Below, one piece after another: positions 1 through 8,181 of a DNA stretch of 53,714 bases; positions within the stretch are counted from its first letter, which is position 1, and each line of letters starts with the position of its first letter. This stretch comes from Methanobacteriota archaeon (lineage in GTDB: Archaea; Thermoplasmatota; Thermoplasmata; RBG-16-68-12; JAFNFQ01), in NCBI GenBank assembly GCA_017885655.1, contig JAFNFQ010000027.1:1-53714 (forward strand), read 5' to 3'. The notes under the pieces are model-generated. The model ran no database searches and was not told where the DNA came from. It saw only the letters and a program-made list of their open reading frames with translations. The position numbers were made by a program, and so were the translations under genes.

Positions 1-341
1 GCGGTGGTGTGGATGTCGCACTGGAGGTGATCGGCAACCCTGTGACAATCCGGCAGGCTTTCAATGCTGTCAGGTGGGGAGGGCGGGTCGTGGTCGTGGG
101 GTACTCATCGAAGGAGGTTACAATCGACTCTGCACGGCTGATGTTCCGTGAGATTGAGATCAAGGGCTCGCTCGGCTGCGGGCCGCAGGACTACCCCAGA
201 ATCATCGAGATGGTGAGACTCGGGAGGATCAAGGTCAAGGAGATGGTGACTCACAAGTTCAAGCTCGACGACATCAATGACGGGTTCAAGCTACTGGACA
301 GCGGAGAACCCACAATGATTCGAGGAATCGCCATTCCGTGA
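1..341 (+). CDS. Zinc-type alcohol dehydrogenase (MDR family), C-terminal fragment
   Basis: The frame is open from the left edge (codons in phase from base 3) and stops at 339-341, so only about the last 112 residues are present. The fragment starts inside the Rossmann domain (GGVDVALEVIGN, then GGRVVVVGYSS) and ends with the usual helix and final strand of medium-chain dehydrogenases. The catalytic zinc ligands would lie outside the window. A GCGPQDYP segment and the location next to acyl-CoA genes recall cyclic hydroxyacyl-CoA dehydrogenases of the benzoyl-CoA pathway. That is recollection only, and a generic alcohol dehydrogenase or quinone reductase is equally possible. It is convergent with the acyl-CoA synthetase, with 11 nt between the two genes. 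Confidence 0.85.
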   Translation, partial: GGVDVALEVIGNPVTIRQAFNAVRWGGRVVVVGYSSKEVTIDSARLMFREIEIKGSLGCGPQDYPRIIEMVRLGRIKVKEMVTHKFKLDDINDGFKLLDSGEPTMIRGIAIP

Positions 342-352
342 CCAGCCGCGAA

Positions 353-2296
353 TCACTGTGCTCTCTTGACTCCTGCGATGGCGTCTGGGTTCTCGATTGA
401 GGATGTGTCGCCCAATTCCTTCCCGAGGTACATTGCTCTCACGACTCTCCTCACGATCTTGGCGGTCCTCGTCTTCGGCAGGTCCGCGACGAACCAGACC
501 TCCTCCGGCCTCAACGTCTTGCCAAGCTCCTTCACGACCTGCTCCTTCAGCTCGGTTCTCAATTCATCGCTCGCTTTGAAGCCGGGTCTAAGCACTACGA
601 AGCAGACTATGCCTTCGCCCTTGATCTCATGAGGGACTCCGATCGCCGCCACCTCGGCACAGGCGGGATGCTTCATCATGATCGACTCGATCTCGCCCGG
701 TCCCGTCCTCCGCCCGGAGACCTTGATTGTGTCGTCTGACCTCCCGCCAAGGAACCAGAAGCCATCGCCGTCAATCAGCGCCCAATCCCCATGGTACCAC
801 ACGTTCGGCCACCTTGACCAATATGTCTCGATGTACCGGTCAGGATCCTTCCAGAAGCCCTTCGTCATCGAGGGGGCGGGCTTCAGCGCAACGAGGTGCC
901 CCATCCTCCCTCTCACCGGCTTGCCGTCGTCGTCGAACGTGTCAATGGCCATCCCGAGACCCGGCCCGCGCAGAGTGCACGGCTTCAAATCGCAGATCGG
1001 CAGCGGCGCGAGGAAGCAGCCGACAATCTCAGTCCCGCCAGAGATGTTGATGATAGGTATCCTGCGGCCCCCCACCTTCTCGAAGAACCACATCCAGGAA
1101 TCTGGGTCCCACGGTTCCCCGGTTGACCCGAGCAGGCGGAGCGATGTCAGGTCGTGCTTCGCGACCCACTCATCCCCGTACCGCTTCAACAGTCTGATGG
1201 CGGTCGGAGAGATTCCAAGGGTCGCTATCTTGTGCTTCTCGATCAGTTCCCAGAGGCGGTCGGGCTTGGGGTGGTCGGGCGCCCCCTCGAATATCAAGAC
1301 AGTCCCGCCAATGTTGTAGACGCCTATGATCATCCACGGCCCCATCATCCATCCGATGTCCGTGAGCCAGAAGAAAACCTCGTCCTGCCGCACGTCGAAG
1401 TTGTAGGCGAGCTCCTTCGCGATCTGGGCGAGCGCGCCCGCGTGCGTGTGGACGGAGCCCTTCGGCTTGCCTGTCGTCCCTGACGTGTAGATGAGGAGCG
1501 AGTAGTCCTCGGAATTCAGCTGCTCGGTCTCGCACTCCACCGACTTGCTCTTCACAAACTCGTCCCAATAGACGTCACGATCTGCCACCATCGAGACGTT
1601 CTCCCCAGTCCTCCTACACACCACCATGCGTTCTATCGTCGGCGCGTTCGCAACGGCGAGGTCCGCCTCGCTCTTGATCCTGATCTGCTTCCCCCGCCTC
1701 GTAGAGCCGTCGGCGGTGAACAGCACCTTCGCGCCAGCGTCGTTCAGCCTGCTCGCGAGAGCGGCGGCGCCAAAACCCGAGAAGACTGGGATGCATATCG
1801 CCCCGATCTTCAAGCTCGCCAGCATCGCGATGACGACCTCCGGTATCATCGGCATGTAGAGGCCGACGGTGCTACCCTTCCTCACCCCCATATCCTTCAT
1901 CGCGTTCGCGAGCCTATTCACTTGGGCGTTAAGGTCCGCATATGTGAGCTTCTTGACCTCACCGTCCTCCGCCTCCCAGATGAGCGCGGTCTTGTTGCGC
2001 ACGTCGGTCTTCATGTGCTTGTCAAGGCAGTTGTGGACGATGTTGATCTTCCCGCCAACGAACCAGCTCGCCCATTGAATCCCCTTGGTCAGGTCCAGCA
2101 CCTTGTCGTAGGGCTTGTACCACTCGATCCCGATGTCCTTGAGGGCGGCGTCCCAGAACCATTCGATGTCGTCGGTGCTCCTCTTGATCAGCTCGTCGTA
2201 CGTCTTGATCCCGTGCTTCCTCATGAAGCGGGTGATGCTCGCCTTCTCGACGTATTCCTTCGGCGGTCTCCATGCGATCTCGCTCGTGGACGTCAT
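353..2296 (-). CDS. Acetyl-CoA synthetase-like acyl-CoA ligase (AMP-forming)
   Basis: This 647-residue ligand-activating enzyme of the ANL superfamily forms acyl-AMP and then acyl-CoA. It has the P-loop TSGTTGKPKG at residues 271-280, the acid-activating STGEP, the A8 hinge GRSDDTIKVSGRR near 518-530 and a C-terminal PKTRTAKIVRR carrying the adenylation lysine. Length and layout match acetyl- and acetoacetyl-CoA synthetases. Where acetate enzymes have WWQTETG, this protein reads SGGTEI (419-424). The Trp that closes the acetate pocket is therefore Gly, and a larger acyl substrate is likely. The ATG at 2296 follows an aggggtagg ribosome site and lies 15 nt after the CoA-transferase-like B subunit, so it is the last gene of that operon. 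Confidence 0.9.
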   Translation of the reverse strand: MTSTSEIAWRPPKEYVEKASITRFMRKHGIKTYDELIKRSTDDIEWFWDAALKDIGIEWYKPYDKVLDLTKGIQWASWFVGGKINIVHNCLDKHMKTDVRNKTALIWEAEDGEVKKLTYADLNAQVNRLANAMKDMGVRKGSTVGLYMPMIPEVVIAMLASLKIGAICIPVFSGFGAAALASRLNDAGAKVLFTADGSTRRGKQIRIKSEADLAVANAPTIERMVVCRRTGENVSMVADRDVYWDEFVKSKSVECETEQLNSEDYSLLIYTSGTTGKPKGSVHTHAGALAQIAKELAYNFDVRQDEVFFWLTDIGWMMGPWMIIGVYNIGGTVLIFEGAPDHPKPDRLWELIEKHKIATLGISPTAIRLLKRYGDEWVAKHDLTSLRLLGSTGEPWDPDSWMWFFEKVGGRRIPIINISGGTEIVGCFLAPLPICDLKPCTLRGPGLGMAIDTFDDDGKPVRGRMGHLVALKPAPSMTKGFWKDPDRYIETYWSRWPNVWYHGDWALIDGDGFWFLGGRSDDTIKVSGRRTGPGEIESIMMKHPACAEVAAIGVPHEIKGEGIVCFVVLRPGFKASDELRTELKEQVVKELGKTLRPEEVWFVADLPKTRTAKIVRRVVRAMYLGKELGDTSSIENPDAIAGVKRAQ

Positions 2297-2311
2297 GTTC
2301 CTACCCCTAGC

Positions 2312-3076
2312 TCACCTGACTGAGTTCCTGGCGACTCCCTTCGGGTCGATCTTCGCAAGCAGCTCAAGCTCCTCCCCGGTCGGAAGCGTGGTCTCCGGCA
2401 CCGTGGCGGGAGGCTTGAGCTGGAATCCCGTGTTCTCGATCACCTGCTGGACCGTGACTTCCGGATGGACCGTCCTCAGCTCCATCGTCCTGTCCCTGCC
2501 GAAGCCGAACGTACAGAGAGGTGTCACTACCAGCGACGGCCCGCTGCCGATCGGCTTTCTCTTCTCATAGGAAATGCCATCCAGAAAACCGGGTCCGCTG
2601 AGAAAATCAACCTTCTCGACGAAGAGGCGCTTATTGTGCGCGTTCGTGTAGATGACAAACCTTCCCGCCCTCGACAGGAATGGAAGTCCGACCGATCCCG
2701 GCCCCCTGAGCTTCGGGTTCGCCCAGTCACCAACGCACACTAGATTGCAGTTCCCGAACTTGTCGACCTGGAGACCGCCGGCAAAGAACACGTCAATCTC
2801 GGGGCGCGCCTCAAGATCGATCACATCGGAGAGAGGGAGGACTGACTCCGCGGTGAGTAGTTTCCAGTCACAAGATGACTGAACCATCGGCCTCAGCTTC
2901 GGGTTCACTGCCCCGCTCCCGCCAGCGATGAAAGTGAGGTCCGGCGCGTGCGTCAACTGAGCGAGCCTGCACGCCATCATGGGTATCGCGCTGTACGCGC
3001 CCATGATCGCGACCTCCCCGTTCTTCATGTGATGGGACATCGCAACTGCCATGATATCCGCGACTGTCGGCTGCAT
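2312..3076 (-). CDS. Class I CoA-transferase-like subunit B (IpdB/GctB family), catalytic Glu missing
   Basis: The 254-residue protein aligns by eye with the beta subunits of glutaconate and 3-oxoacid CoA-transferases and with IpdB: LTFI strand, FFAGGLQVDKFGNCN, and a Gly/Pro-rich GPGSVGLPFLS. CoA-transferases of this class carry a catalytic Glu in an (S/Y)E(N/S)G motif just after the LT strand. Here that place reads IAGGSGAV (residues 50-57), with no Glu. Mycobacterial IpdAB also lacks that Glu and acts as a ring-opening hydrolase on a CoA thioester, so hydrolase activity is a reasonable inference. The gene starts 2 nt after subunit A ends and is followed by the acyl-CoA ligase. Confidence 0.85.
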   Translation of the reverse strand: MQPTVADIMAVAMSHHMKNGEVAIMGAYSAIPMMACRLAQLTHAPDLTFIAGGSGAVNPKLRPMVQSSCDWKLLTAESVLPLSDVIDLEARPEIDVFFAGGLQVDKFGNCNLVCVGDWANPKLRGPGSVGLPFLSRAGRFVIYTNAHNKRLFVEKVDFLSGPGFLDGISYEKRKPIGSGPSLVVTPLCTFGFGRDRTMELRTVHPEVTVQQVIENTGFQLKPPATVPETTLPTGEELELLAKIDPKGVARNSVR

Positions 3077-3078
3077 GG

Positions 3079-3969
3079 CTACCGTCCCTCCTTGAGATTG
3101 GCCAGCGTGTGTTCCCCGACCACCTTGAGGTATTCCTCGTGCGACCTCGGGCCCCTCACATACTTCTGGAGGTAGGCATCGAACCCTTCCTTGCAGGCCT
3201 TGAGGTACTCGAGGAGGTGTGGTTCGTCATAGGTGTAGTACGAGTGTGAGGATGTCGGATGGCAGCCGAAGGGCGCGTGGACGACCGCATCGACGAGCAT
3301 GGCGGGAATCGCAACCTTGGACGCGTTCTTCTCGATATAATCATCCGAGACGATTTCCTCAACTTGGAGAATGACCTTGTCGCTCGCCTTCGCCATGTCG
3401 ACATCGGTGAATTTGCTGCCCTCGAAGATCCCATTTCCGTGAGCATCCGCCTTCTGACAATGGATGAATGAGACATCCGGCTTGATCGGCCTCAGGCAGA
3501 GGACGGAATCACCGGTAAATGGATCCGTGGTCGTCTTGAAATCGAGAGTGTTGACCTTGGATGTCTGCGCGAGTTCGAGGCCTCTCGGCAGCGGGATGAA
3601 GGGGAGCGAACTCATCCCCGCCCTTAGACCGTAGACCACCGCCGCCTCGTCCCCTTCCCTCACCCTGATCTTCTTCTGCTCGACCGCCGCCCTGAAGTTC
3701 GGCGCGAGCCCGAGGTGCTCGAAGCCGACATATGAGCAGTATATCTCGTCGACCAGGCCCGCCCCGATGAGCAGGTCCGCGTTGATGTTCGCGGAGGGAC
3801 TCGTGACGAGTGTGCCTATCCTCTTGGCCTGCCTCACGACCTCCCTGATGAGTGCCATCGGATTGTTGTGCATGTGCATCCCGCCGATTCCAAGCATGCA
3901 TCCCGGCCTCACGAATCGCTCGACAGCATCGCCCGCAGACATCAGTTTCTTGGCGCGTTCTGGGCCCAC
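3079..3969 (-). CDS. Class I CoA-transferase-like subunit A (IpdA/GctA family)
   Basis: This is the alpha subunit of the heterodimer encoded with the gene at 2312-3076. It has the GIGGMHMHNNPMALI start of the CoA-transferase fold, the LRPIKPDVSFIHCQKAD strand and the DAHGNG turn typical of subunit A, and a C-terminal YVRGPRSHEEYL like that of IpdA. A REGDEA segment sits where I recall the active Glu of IpdA. The ORF track starts at a TTG at 4020. I prefer the GTG at 3969, because the TATA box at 4023-4031 puts transcription near 4004 and a GGGGGCGGGAAGA purine run precedes that GTG. The ATG at 3930 is a third option. Operon order: A, B, acyl-CoA ligase. Confidence 0.83.
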   Translation of the reverse strand: MGPERAKKLMSAGDAVERFVRPGCMLGIGGMHMHNNPMALIREVVRQAKRIGTLVTSPSANINADLLIGAGLVDEIYCSYVGFEHLGLAPNFRAAVEQKKIRVREGDEAAVVYGLRAGMSSLPFIPLPRGLELAQTSKVNTLDFKTTTDPFTGDSVLCLRPIKPDVSFIHCQKADAHGNGIFEGSKFTDVDMAKASDKVILQVEEIVSDDYIEKNASKVAIPAMLVDAVVHAPFGCHPTSSHSYYTYDEPHLLEYLKACKEGFDAYLQKYVRGPRSHEEYLKVVGEHTLANLKEGR

Positions 3970-4022
3970 TCTTCCCGCCCCCTTTCTCCATGGGCATACA
4001 ATCCGGATTGCCCGCAACAAAT

Positions 4023-4031
4023 CTACTTATA
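4023..4031 (-). promoter_or_regulatory. TATA box of the CoA-transferase-like/acyl-CoA ligase operon
   Basis: On the minus strand it reads TATAAGTAG. It sits 54-62 nt upstream of the GTG at 3969 and faces away from the radical SAM promoter. A start near 4004 would give a leader of about 35 nt with a ribosome site. Confidence 0.5.
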
Positions 4032-4060
4032 CGGATTCGCGGGTGGTTCATGTTGGACAC

Positions 4061-4070
4061 GCTATATATA
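4061..4070 (+). promoter_or_regulatory. TATA box of the radical SAM gene
   Basis: GCTATATATA is centred about 23 nt upstream of the ATG at 4089, the spacing expected for an archaeal leaderless transcript. Confidence 0.6.
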
Positions 4071-4088
4071 CGTTGTCGGGTGGCCAAG

Positions 4089-4989
4089 ATGGAACTCTCC
4101 AGCCTTCACCTGCTCTTGACCTACCGCTGCGACTCCGAGTGCGATCACTGCTTCGTCTGGGGCGGCCCGAAGCAAGAGGGCACGCTGACGATCAAGGGCT
4201 TGAGAGAGATCCTCAGGCAGGGCAAGAGCCTCAATACGGTCAAGTCGATTTTCTTCGAGGGCGGGGGAGCCCCTCCTCTACTATCCAATCCTCCTGAGGG
4301 GCGCGAAGATGGCCTCGGACATGGGGTTCGACGTCGGTCTCGTCTCAAACGGCTACGGGGCCACGAGCGTCGAGGACGCTGTCGAGTGGCTCAGGCCGCT
4401 CGCCGGGTTCATCGATGGCATCTCGGTCAGCACGGACCTGTTTCACTGCAACGAGAAGCTCAACAGACAAGCTAGGAATGCCCGTGCGGCGGCGAAGAAG
4501 CTGGGAATCCCCATCGGGTTCCTGCAGATCGCGCAGCCCGAAGAGACCAAGGTCGCGACGAATGTGGGACAGCTGCCGCCGGGCTGGTCCGGCGTGATGT
4601 TCCGCGGGCGAGCGGCGGAGAAGCTGGTGGACAGGGTCCCCCACAGGGATTGGAAGCAGTTCACGAGCTGTCCCTATGAGAACCTCCGCGACCCTGGGCG
4701 AGTGCACATCGACCCACTCGGCAACCTGCACCTGTGCCAAGGCATCTCGATAGGAAACCTCTTCAAGACGCCGCTTGGCAAGCTGTCCAGGAACTACGAT
4801 CCGGACAAGCATCCAATCACAGGTCCTCTCCTGAAAGACGGGCCAGTGCAGCTCGCGAGACAGTACGGGCTGCGACACAAGAAGGCGTACGCTGACGCAT
4901 GCCACATGTGCTACGAGATGCGCCTCGCACTGAGGAAGAGGTTCCCGGGCATCCTGACTCCCGGGCAGATGTATGGGGTTCTGGGATGA
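4089..4989 (+). CDS. Radical SAM protein, interrupted by a one-base frameshift
   Basis: The N-terminal part from the ATG at 4089 carries the 4Fe-4S motif CDSECDHC (Cys 14, 18 and 21) and the strand leading to the SAM-binding GGE motif. The frame is lost at the run GGGGG (4263-4267). Removing one G gives FEGGEPLLYYP, the normal motif, and joins the N-terminus to the ORF at 4309-4989 as one protein of 299 residues. The C-terminal half has a Cys pattern (CPYEN, LHLCQG, CHMCYE) like a SPASM or twitch auxiliary cluster region. The substrate is unknown. Either an assembly indel or a true frameshift fits. It is transcribed alone from the TATA box at 4061. Confidence 0.8.
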
Positions 4990-5086
4990 TTCAGGGATTC
5001 TGGCAAAAGGCATCGCCAATCCCAGATAAAGGACTCTTGCAATAGAGGCCTAAGACCGCGTTGAATGGCTTGCGAAAACCCCCTAT

Positions 5087-5461
5087 CTACCCTTCTGACG
5101 CTAGCAGGGTCACTCTTGGAACTCCCCGGAAATGCTTGTCCCCTGTGATGAGTTCCGAATCGCACGCCCGAGCACAGGCGAGCACCAAGGCATCCACCAT
5201 ATGCAAGCGATGCTGCATTTTCAGGTCCGCAGCGTCCTCAGCAACCTCCGAATTGATGTCAATGATCGAGGTTCTTGACTTGATGAACTGCAGCCTTTCC
5301 TCAGGGTCCTTATTCTCTGCGATGAACTTGGCCTTTATTTCGGCGAGGCAGATGGCTGGCGTGAACAGGACTTCCGTCCCCTCGATAATCGTCCTCACAA
5401 TCGCCCCTTCGGGCGACCCCTTGAAGTACTCTACCCAGGCCCAGGAGTCAAAGGTTTTCAT
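5087..5461 (-). CDS. vapC: VapC-type PIN domain ribonuclease toxin
   Basis: This 124-residue PIN domain has the acidic residues expected for a Mg-dependent nuclease: the Asp in KTFDSWAW, the Glu in CLAEIKAKF, the Asp in HMVDALVLA, and the Asp in ELITGDKHF. The ORF track start at 5470 is a GTG. The ATG at 5461, giving MKTFDS, fits the family better. It overlaps the antitoxin gene by 14 nt, as usual for translationally coupled VapBC pairs. Family members cleave tRNA or rRNA; the target here cannot be seen. Confidence 0.88.
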   Translation of the reverse strand: MKTFDSWAWVEYFKGSPEGAIVRTIIEGTEVLFTPAICLAEIKAKFIAENKDPEERLQFIKSRTSIIDINSEVAEDAADLKMQHRLHMVDALVLACARACDSELITGDKHFRGVPRVTLLASEG

Positions 5462-5651
5462 GGGCCTCACGCTCGTCCCTCAAACCCTTGGTGTTCAGCC
5501 AGGGATCGGCGCCAAATAACGACTTCCTCTGAGAGAACAAGCTCTTTGCCAGGATCTCGTTGATGGCCTCTGATAGACCCCGGGGACCCACTTTGCGCAA
5601 AAGGTAATCACGCACATCTTCCCGCAAGAGAACAGTGGTTTTGACGGCCAT
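5448..5651 (-). CDS. vapB: VapB-type antitoxin
   Basis: This short protein of 67 residues (73 from the upstream ATG at 5669) has an N-terminal strand and two helices, like a ribbon-helix-helix or related VapB DNA-binding domain (VKTTVLLREDVRDYLLRKVG). A C-terminal tail (FGADPWLNTKGLRDER) would bind and inhibit the PIN toxin. I chose the ATG at 5651 because MAVKTTVLL begins the DNA-binding strand, but 5669 is possible. The palindrome directly upstream is a likely autoregulatory operator. Confidence 0.8.
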   Translation of the reverse strand: MAVKTTVLLREDVRDYLLRKVGPRGLSEAINEILAKSLFSQRKSLFGADPWLNTKGLRDEREAHENL

Positions 5652-5671
5652 AATCTTTCCGGGATACATAT

Positions 5672-5693
5672 ACGTTTACGTATACATAAACGT
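5672..5693. promoter_or_regulatory. Palindromic operator overlapping the vapBC promoter
   Basis: The 22-bp element acgttta-cgtatacat-aaacgt matches its own reverse complement at 20 of 22 positions. It is AT-rich, so it also covers the TATA region, and it ends 3 nt before the upstream ATG of the antitoxin. This is what an autorepressed toxin-antitoxin promoter looks like. Confidence 0.65.
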
Positions 5694-5763
5694 TTCCGCA
5701 ATATCGCCTTGCAGTTGGCCGTTGGGATTACATCCTGGAGTTGCCCCTCGCCGCCAAGAAAGG

Positions 5764-5772
5764 TTATTATAC
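5764..5772 (+). promoter_or_regulatory. TATA box of the SDR-thiolase-DUF35 operon
   Basis: TTATTATAC lies 56 nt upstream of the ATG at 5828. This predicts a leader of about 30 nt that includes the ggggg stretch before the start codon. Confidence 0.5.
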
Positions 5773-5827
5773 GGATTTGTGGGTCGGTTAGGTTGCAGGT
5801 TTCTCTGAGGCCGACCGGGGGTCAGAC

Positions 5828-6571
5828 ATGGAACTCGAGAAGAAGAACGCCATCGTGACTGGCGGGAGCATCGGCATAGGGGCGGCGATTGCGGTCGAGC
5901 TTGCGAAGGAAGGCGCGAACGTCGCGATAAACTACCGCAAGCACGACACGGAGGCGAGGGAGGTCGTCAAGAAGATCGAAACGTTAGGCCGCAAGGGCCT
6001 CGCCATCAAGGCCGACGTCGCGAGCTTCAAGGAAGCAGAGGCGATGGTCCACAACACCATCAAGGAATTCGGACGGCTCGACATCCTAGTGAACAACGCG
6101 GGCATCACCCGCGACAGCGTCGTCTGGAAGATGACCGAGGAGATGTGGGACGAGGTGATCACGACGAACCTCAAGGGCTACTTCAACTACATCCACCCCT
6201 GCGCCGAGGTCTTCAAAAACCAGAGGTACGGGAAGATCATCAACGTCACCTCGATCAACGGCCTCAGGGGCAAGTTCGGGCAGTCCAACTACTCCGCCTC
6301 GAAGGGCGGGATCATCGCGTTGACCAAGGCCGTCGCGAGAGAGCTGGGGAAGTTCAACGTGAACGTCAACGCGGTCGCGCCGGGCATGACGGAGACCGAG
6401 ATGGCGGCGGACCTGCCGAGGGAGTGGCTGCAGAAGGCGGTCGACGAGACCGTGCTCGGGAGGATTGCGAAGGTGGAGGACATCGCGAATGTCGTCGTCT
6501 TCCTCGCGAGCGACAAGTCGAGGCACATCACCGGTGAAGTGATCAACGTCTCCGGCGGGCAGTACATGTGA
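5828..6571 (+). CDS. SDR-family 3-oxoacyl-(ACP/CoA) reductase, FabG/PhaB-like
   Basis: This classical short-chain dehydrogenase of 247 residues has the nucleotide motif TGGSIGIG at 11-18, NNAG at 89-92, and catalytic Ser142, Tyr155 and Lys159 (YSASK). It would reduce a 3-oxoacyl thioester or oxidise a 3-hydroxyacyl thioester with NAD(P). It is the first gene of an operon with a thiolase (10 nt later) and a DUF35 protein. In that setting acetoacetyl-CoA or another beta-keto acyl-CoA is the most sensible substrate, since archaea of this type lack classical ACP-based synthesis. The exact substrate is inferred. Confidence 0.9.
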   Translation: MELEKKNAIVTGGSIGIGAAIAVELAKEGANVAINYRKHDTEAREVVKKIETLGRKGLAIKADVASFKEAEAMVHNTIKEFGRLDILVNNAGITRDSVVWKMTEEMWDEVITTNLKGYFNYIHPCAEVFKNQRYGKIINVTSINGLRGKFGQSNYSASKGGIIALTKAVARELGKFNVNVNAVAPGMTETEMAADLPREWLQKAVDETVLGRIAKVEDIANVVVFLASDKSRHITGEVINVSGGQYM

Positions 6572-6581
6572 GGGCGGGAGA

Positions 6582-7730
6582 ATGAAGGTAGGAATCGTCG
6601 GGATCGGCCACGGGAGATTCGGGCGGCGGGACGATTGCACAGTCCAGGAGCTCGCGTTCGAGCCGTTCAAGGAGGCGTTGGAGGATTGCGAACTCGAAAA
6701 GAAGGATATCGACGCGACCGTGATCGGGTCGTCCCCCGAGTATCACAAGCAGAGGTCCATCTCCGGTGTGATTGCCGAGTACCTCGGGATGAATCCGCAG
6801 CCGACGTGGCTGACCGAGGCGGCTTGCGCATCGGGGAGCGCGGCGATCAGGACTGCTTACGGGCTCATCAAGGGCGGCGTCCACGACGTCGTTGCTGTGC
6901 TCGGGGTGCAGAAGATGCTTGAGCTTTCCACTCCGGAGATTCTCGCCCTCATGGGGCGAGTCGGGGACGTGCAGTGGGAGTCGATCTTCGGCACGACCTT
7001 CCCAGGCTACTACGCGATGTATGCGAACCGCCACATGTACGAGTATGGCACGAAGCCCGAGCACCTGGCCATGGTGGCGGTGAAAAACCACGAGTACGGA
7101 GCGATGAATCCCAAGGCGCTTTTCCAAAAGGCGATCACGCTCGACAAGGCGATGAAGTCCGAAATGGTGGCTTATCCACTGAGGCTCTTCGACTGCTGCG
7201 CGAACGCGGACGGAGCGGCATGCCTCATACTCGCGAACGAGGAGAAGGCGAAGAAGATCTCCGACACGCCCGTCTGGATTGCCGCATCAGCGACCGCTTC
7301 CGCAACGATGTCAATCCTGCGGCGGGAGACTCTCACGAGCCTGCCGAGCGCGGTAGAGGCTTCCCGCCAGGCATACAAGATGGCGGGGATTGGTCCGAAC
7401 GATGTCGACGTGGCCGATGTCCACGATTGCTTCACGATCGCCGAGATTATGGCATATGAAGACCTCGGCTTCTGCGAGAAGGGCAAGGGCGGCAAGTTCA
7501 TCGAGGAAGGACAATCGAAGATTGGCGGCAAGATTCCCATCAACGTCGATGGCGGTTTGAAGTCGAAGGGGCATCCTGTGGGCGCGACGGGAACCTCGAT
7601 GGCGGTCGAGATGGTCAAGCAGCTAAGGGGAGAGGCGGGGAAAAGGCAGATCAGCGGCGCCGAAGTCGGGCTCACTCACAACGTCGGCGGCATCGGCCAG
7701 TACTGTTTCGTCCACGTGTTCAGGAGGTGA
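6582..7730 (+). CDS. Thiolase-family acetyl-CoA acetyltransferase
   Basis: A 382-residue thiolase of the archaeal/SCP2-like type. The nucleophile Cys82 lies in AACASG, the base-carrying HDCF is near residue 281, and GHPVGATG is near 328. It joins or cleaves acyl-CoA and acetyl-CoA. It sits 4 nt upstream of a DUF35 gene, an arrangement known in archaea where thiolase, DUF35 protein and HMG-CoA synthase form a complex that channels acetoacetyl-CoA. No HMG-CoA synthase gene is present in this operon. It resembles the thiolase at 18092-19264, which has the same motifs. Confidence 0.92.
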   Translation: MKVGIVGIGHGRFGRRDDCTVQELAFEPFKEALEDCELEKKDIDATVIGSSPEYHKQRSISGVIAEYLGMNPQPTWLTEAACASGSAAIRTAYGLIKGGVHDVVAVLGVQKMLELSTPEILALMGRVGDVQWESIFGTTFPGYYAMYANRHMYEYGTKPEHLAMVAVKNHEYGAMNPKALFQKAITLDKAMKSEMVAYPLRLFDCCANADGAACLILANEEKAKKISDTPVWIAASATASATMSILRRETLTSLPSAVEASRQAYKMAGIGPNDVDVADVHDCFTIAEIMAYEDLGFCEKGKGGKFIEEGQSKIGGKIPINVDGGLKSKGHPVGATGTSMAVEMVKQLRGEAGKRQISGAEVGLTHNVGGIGQYCFVHVFRR

Positions 7731-7734
7731 GGAG

Positions 7735-8151
7735 ATGGCCTTCAAGATCTTCGGGAAAGTCAATTTCACTCCATATACAAAGGTCGAGCGCTTCGCGGAA
7801 GAGCTGAGAGACAACAAGCTCATGGGGACCAAGTGCAAGAAGTGCGGGGAGGTCTATTTCCCGCCAAGGGCCGACTGCACGAAATGCATGTCGGACGAAA
7901 TGGAGTGGCGGAGCTACAGCGGGAGAGGGAAGCTGGTCACCTTCACGACGATCCACGCCGCTCCGACAGGCTTCGACGACATCGCGCCGTACACCATCGG
8001 CGTGGTCGACCTTGAGGAGGGCGGGAGGCTGCTCGCATGGGTCGAGGGCATCAAACCGGAAGAGCTGAAGATAGGAATGGAGCTCAGAGCAATCCCTCAG
8101 ATTATGGAAGACGTCGAGGAGCTCAAAGTGGTGTACGTACTGCGAAAATGA
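7735..8151 (+). CDS. DUF35 zinc-ribbon OB-fold protein
   Basis: This 138-residue protein has a rubredoxin-like zinc ribbon (Cys34, 37, 48 and 51) followed by an OB-fold with LVTFTTIHAAPTGF and APYTIGVVDL. In archaea such proteins bridge thiolase and HMG-CoA synthase and bind the CoA moiety. It follows the thiolase by 4 nt with a ggag ribosome site, so the two are co-expressed partners. A second thiolase-DUF35 pair lies at 17.7-19.3 kb in the opposite orientation. Confidence 0.92.
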   Translation: MAFKIFGKVNFTPYTKVERFAEELRDNKLMGTKCKKCGEVYFPPRADCTKCMSDEMEWRSYSGRGKLVTFTTIHAAPTGFDDIAPYTIGVVDLEEGGRLLAWVEGIKPEELKIGMELRAIPQIMEDVEELKVVYVLRK

Positions 8152-8181
8152 ACCGCAGCGCAAGCATCGGGGCAAACCGCC

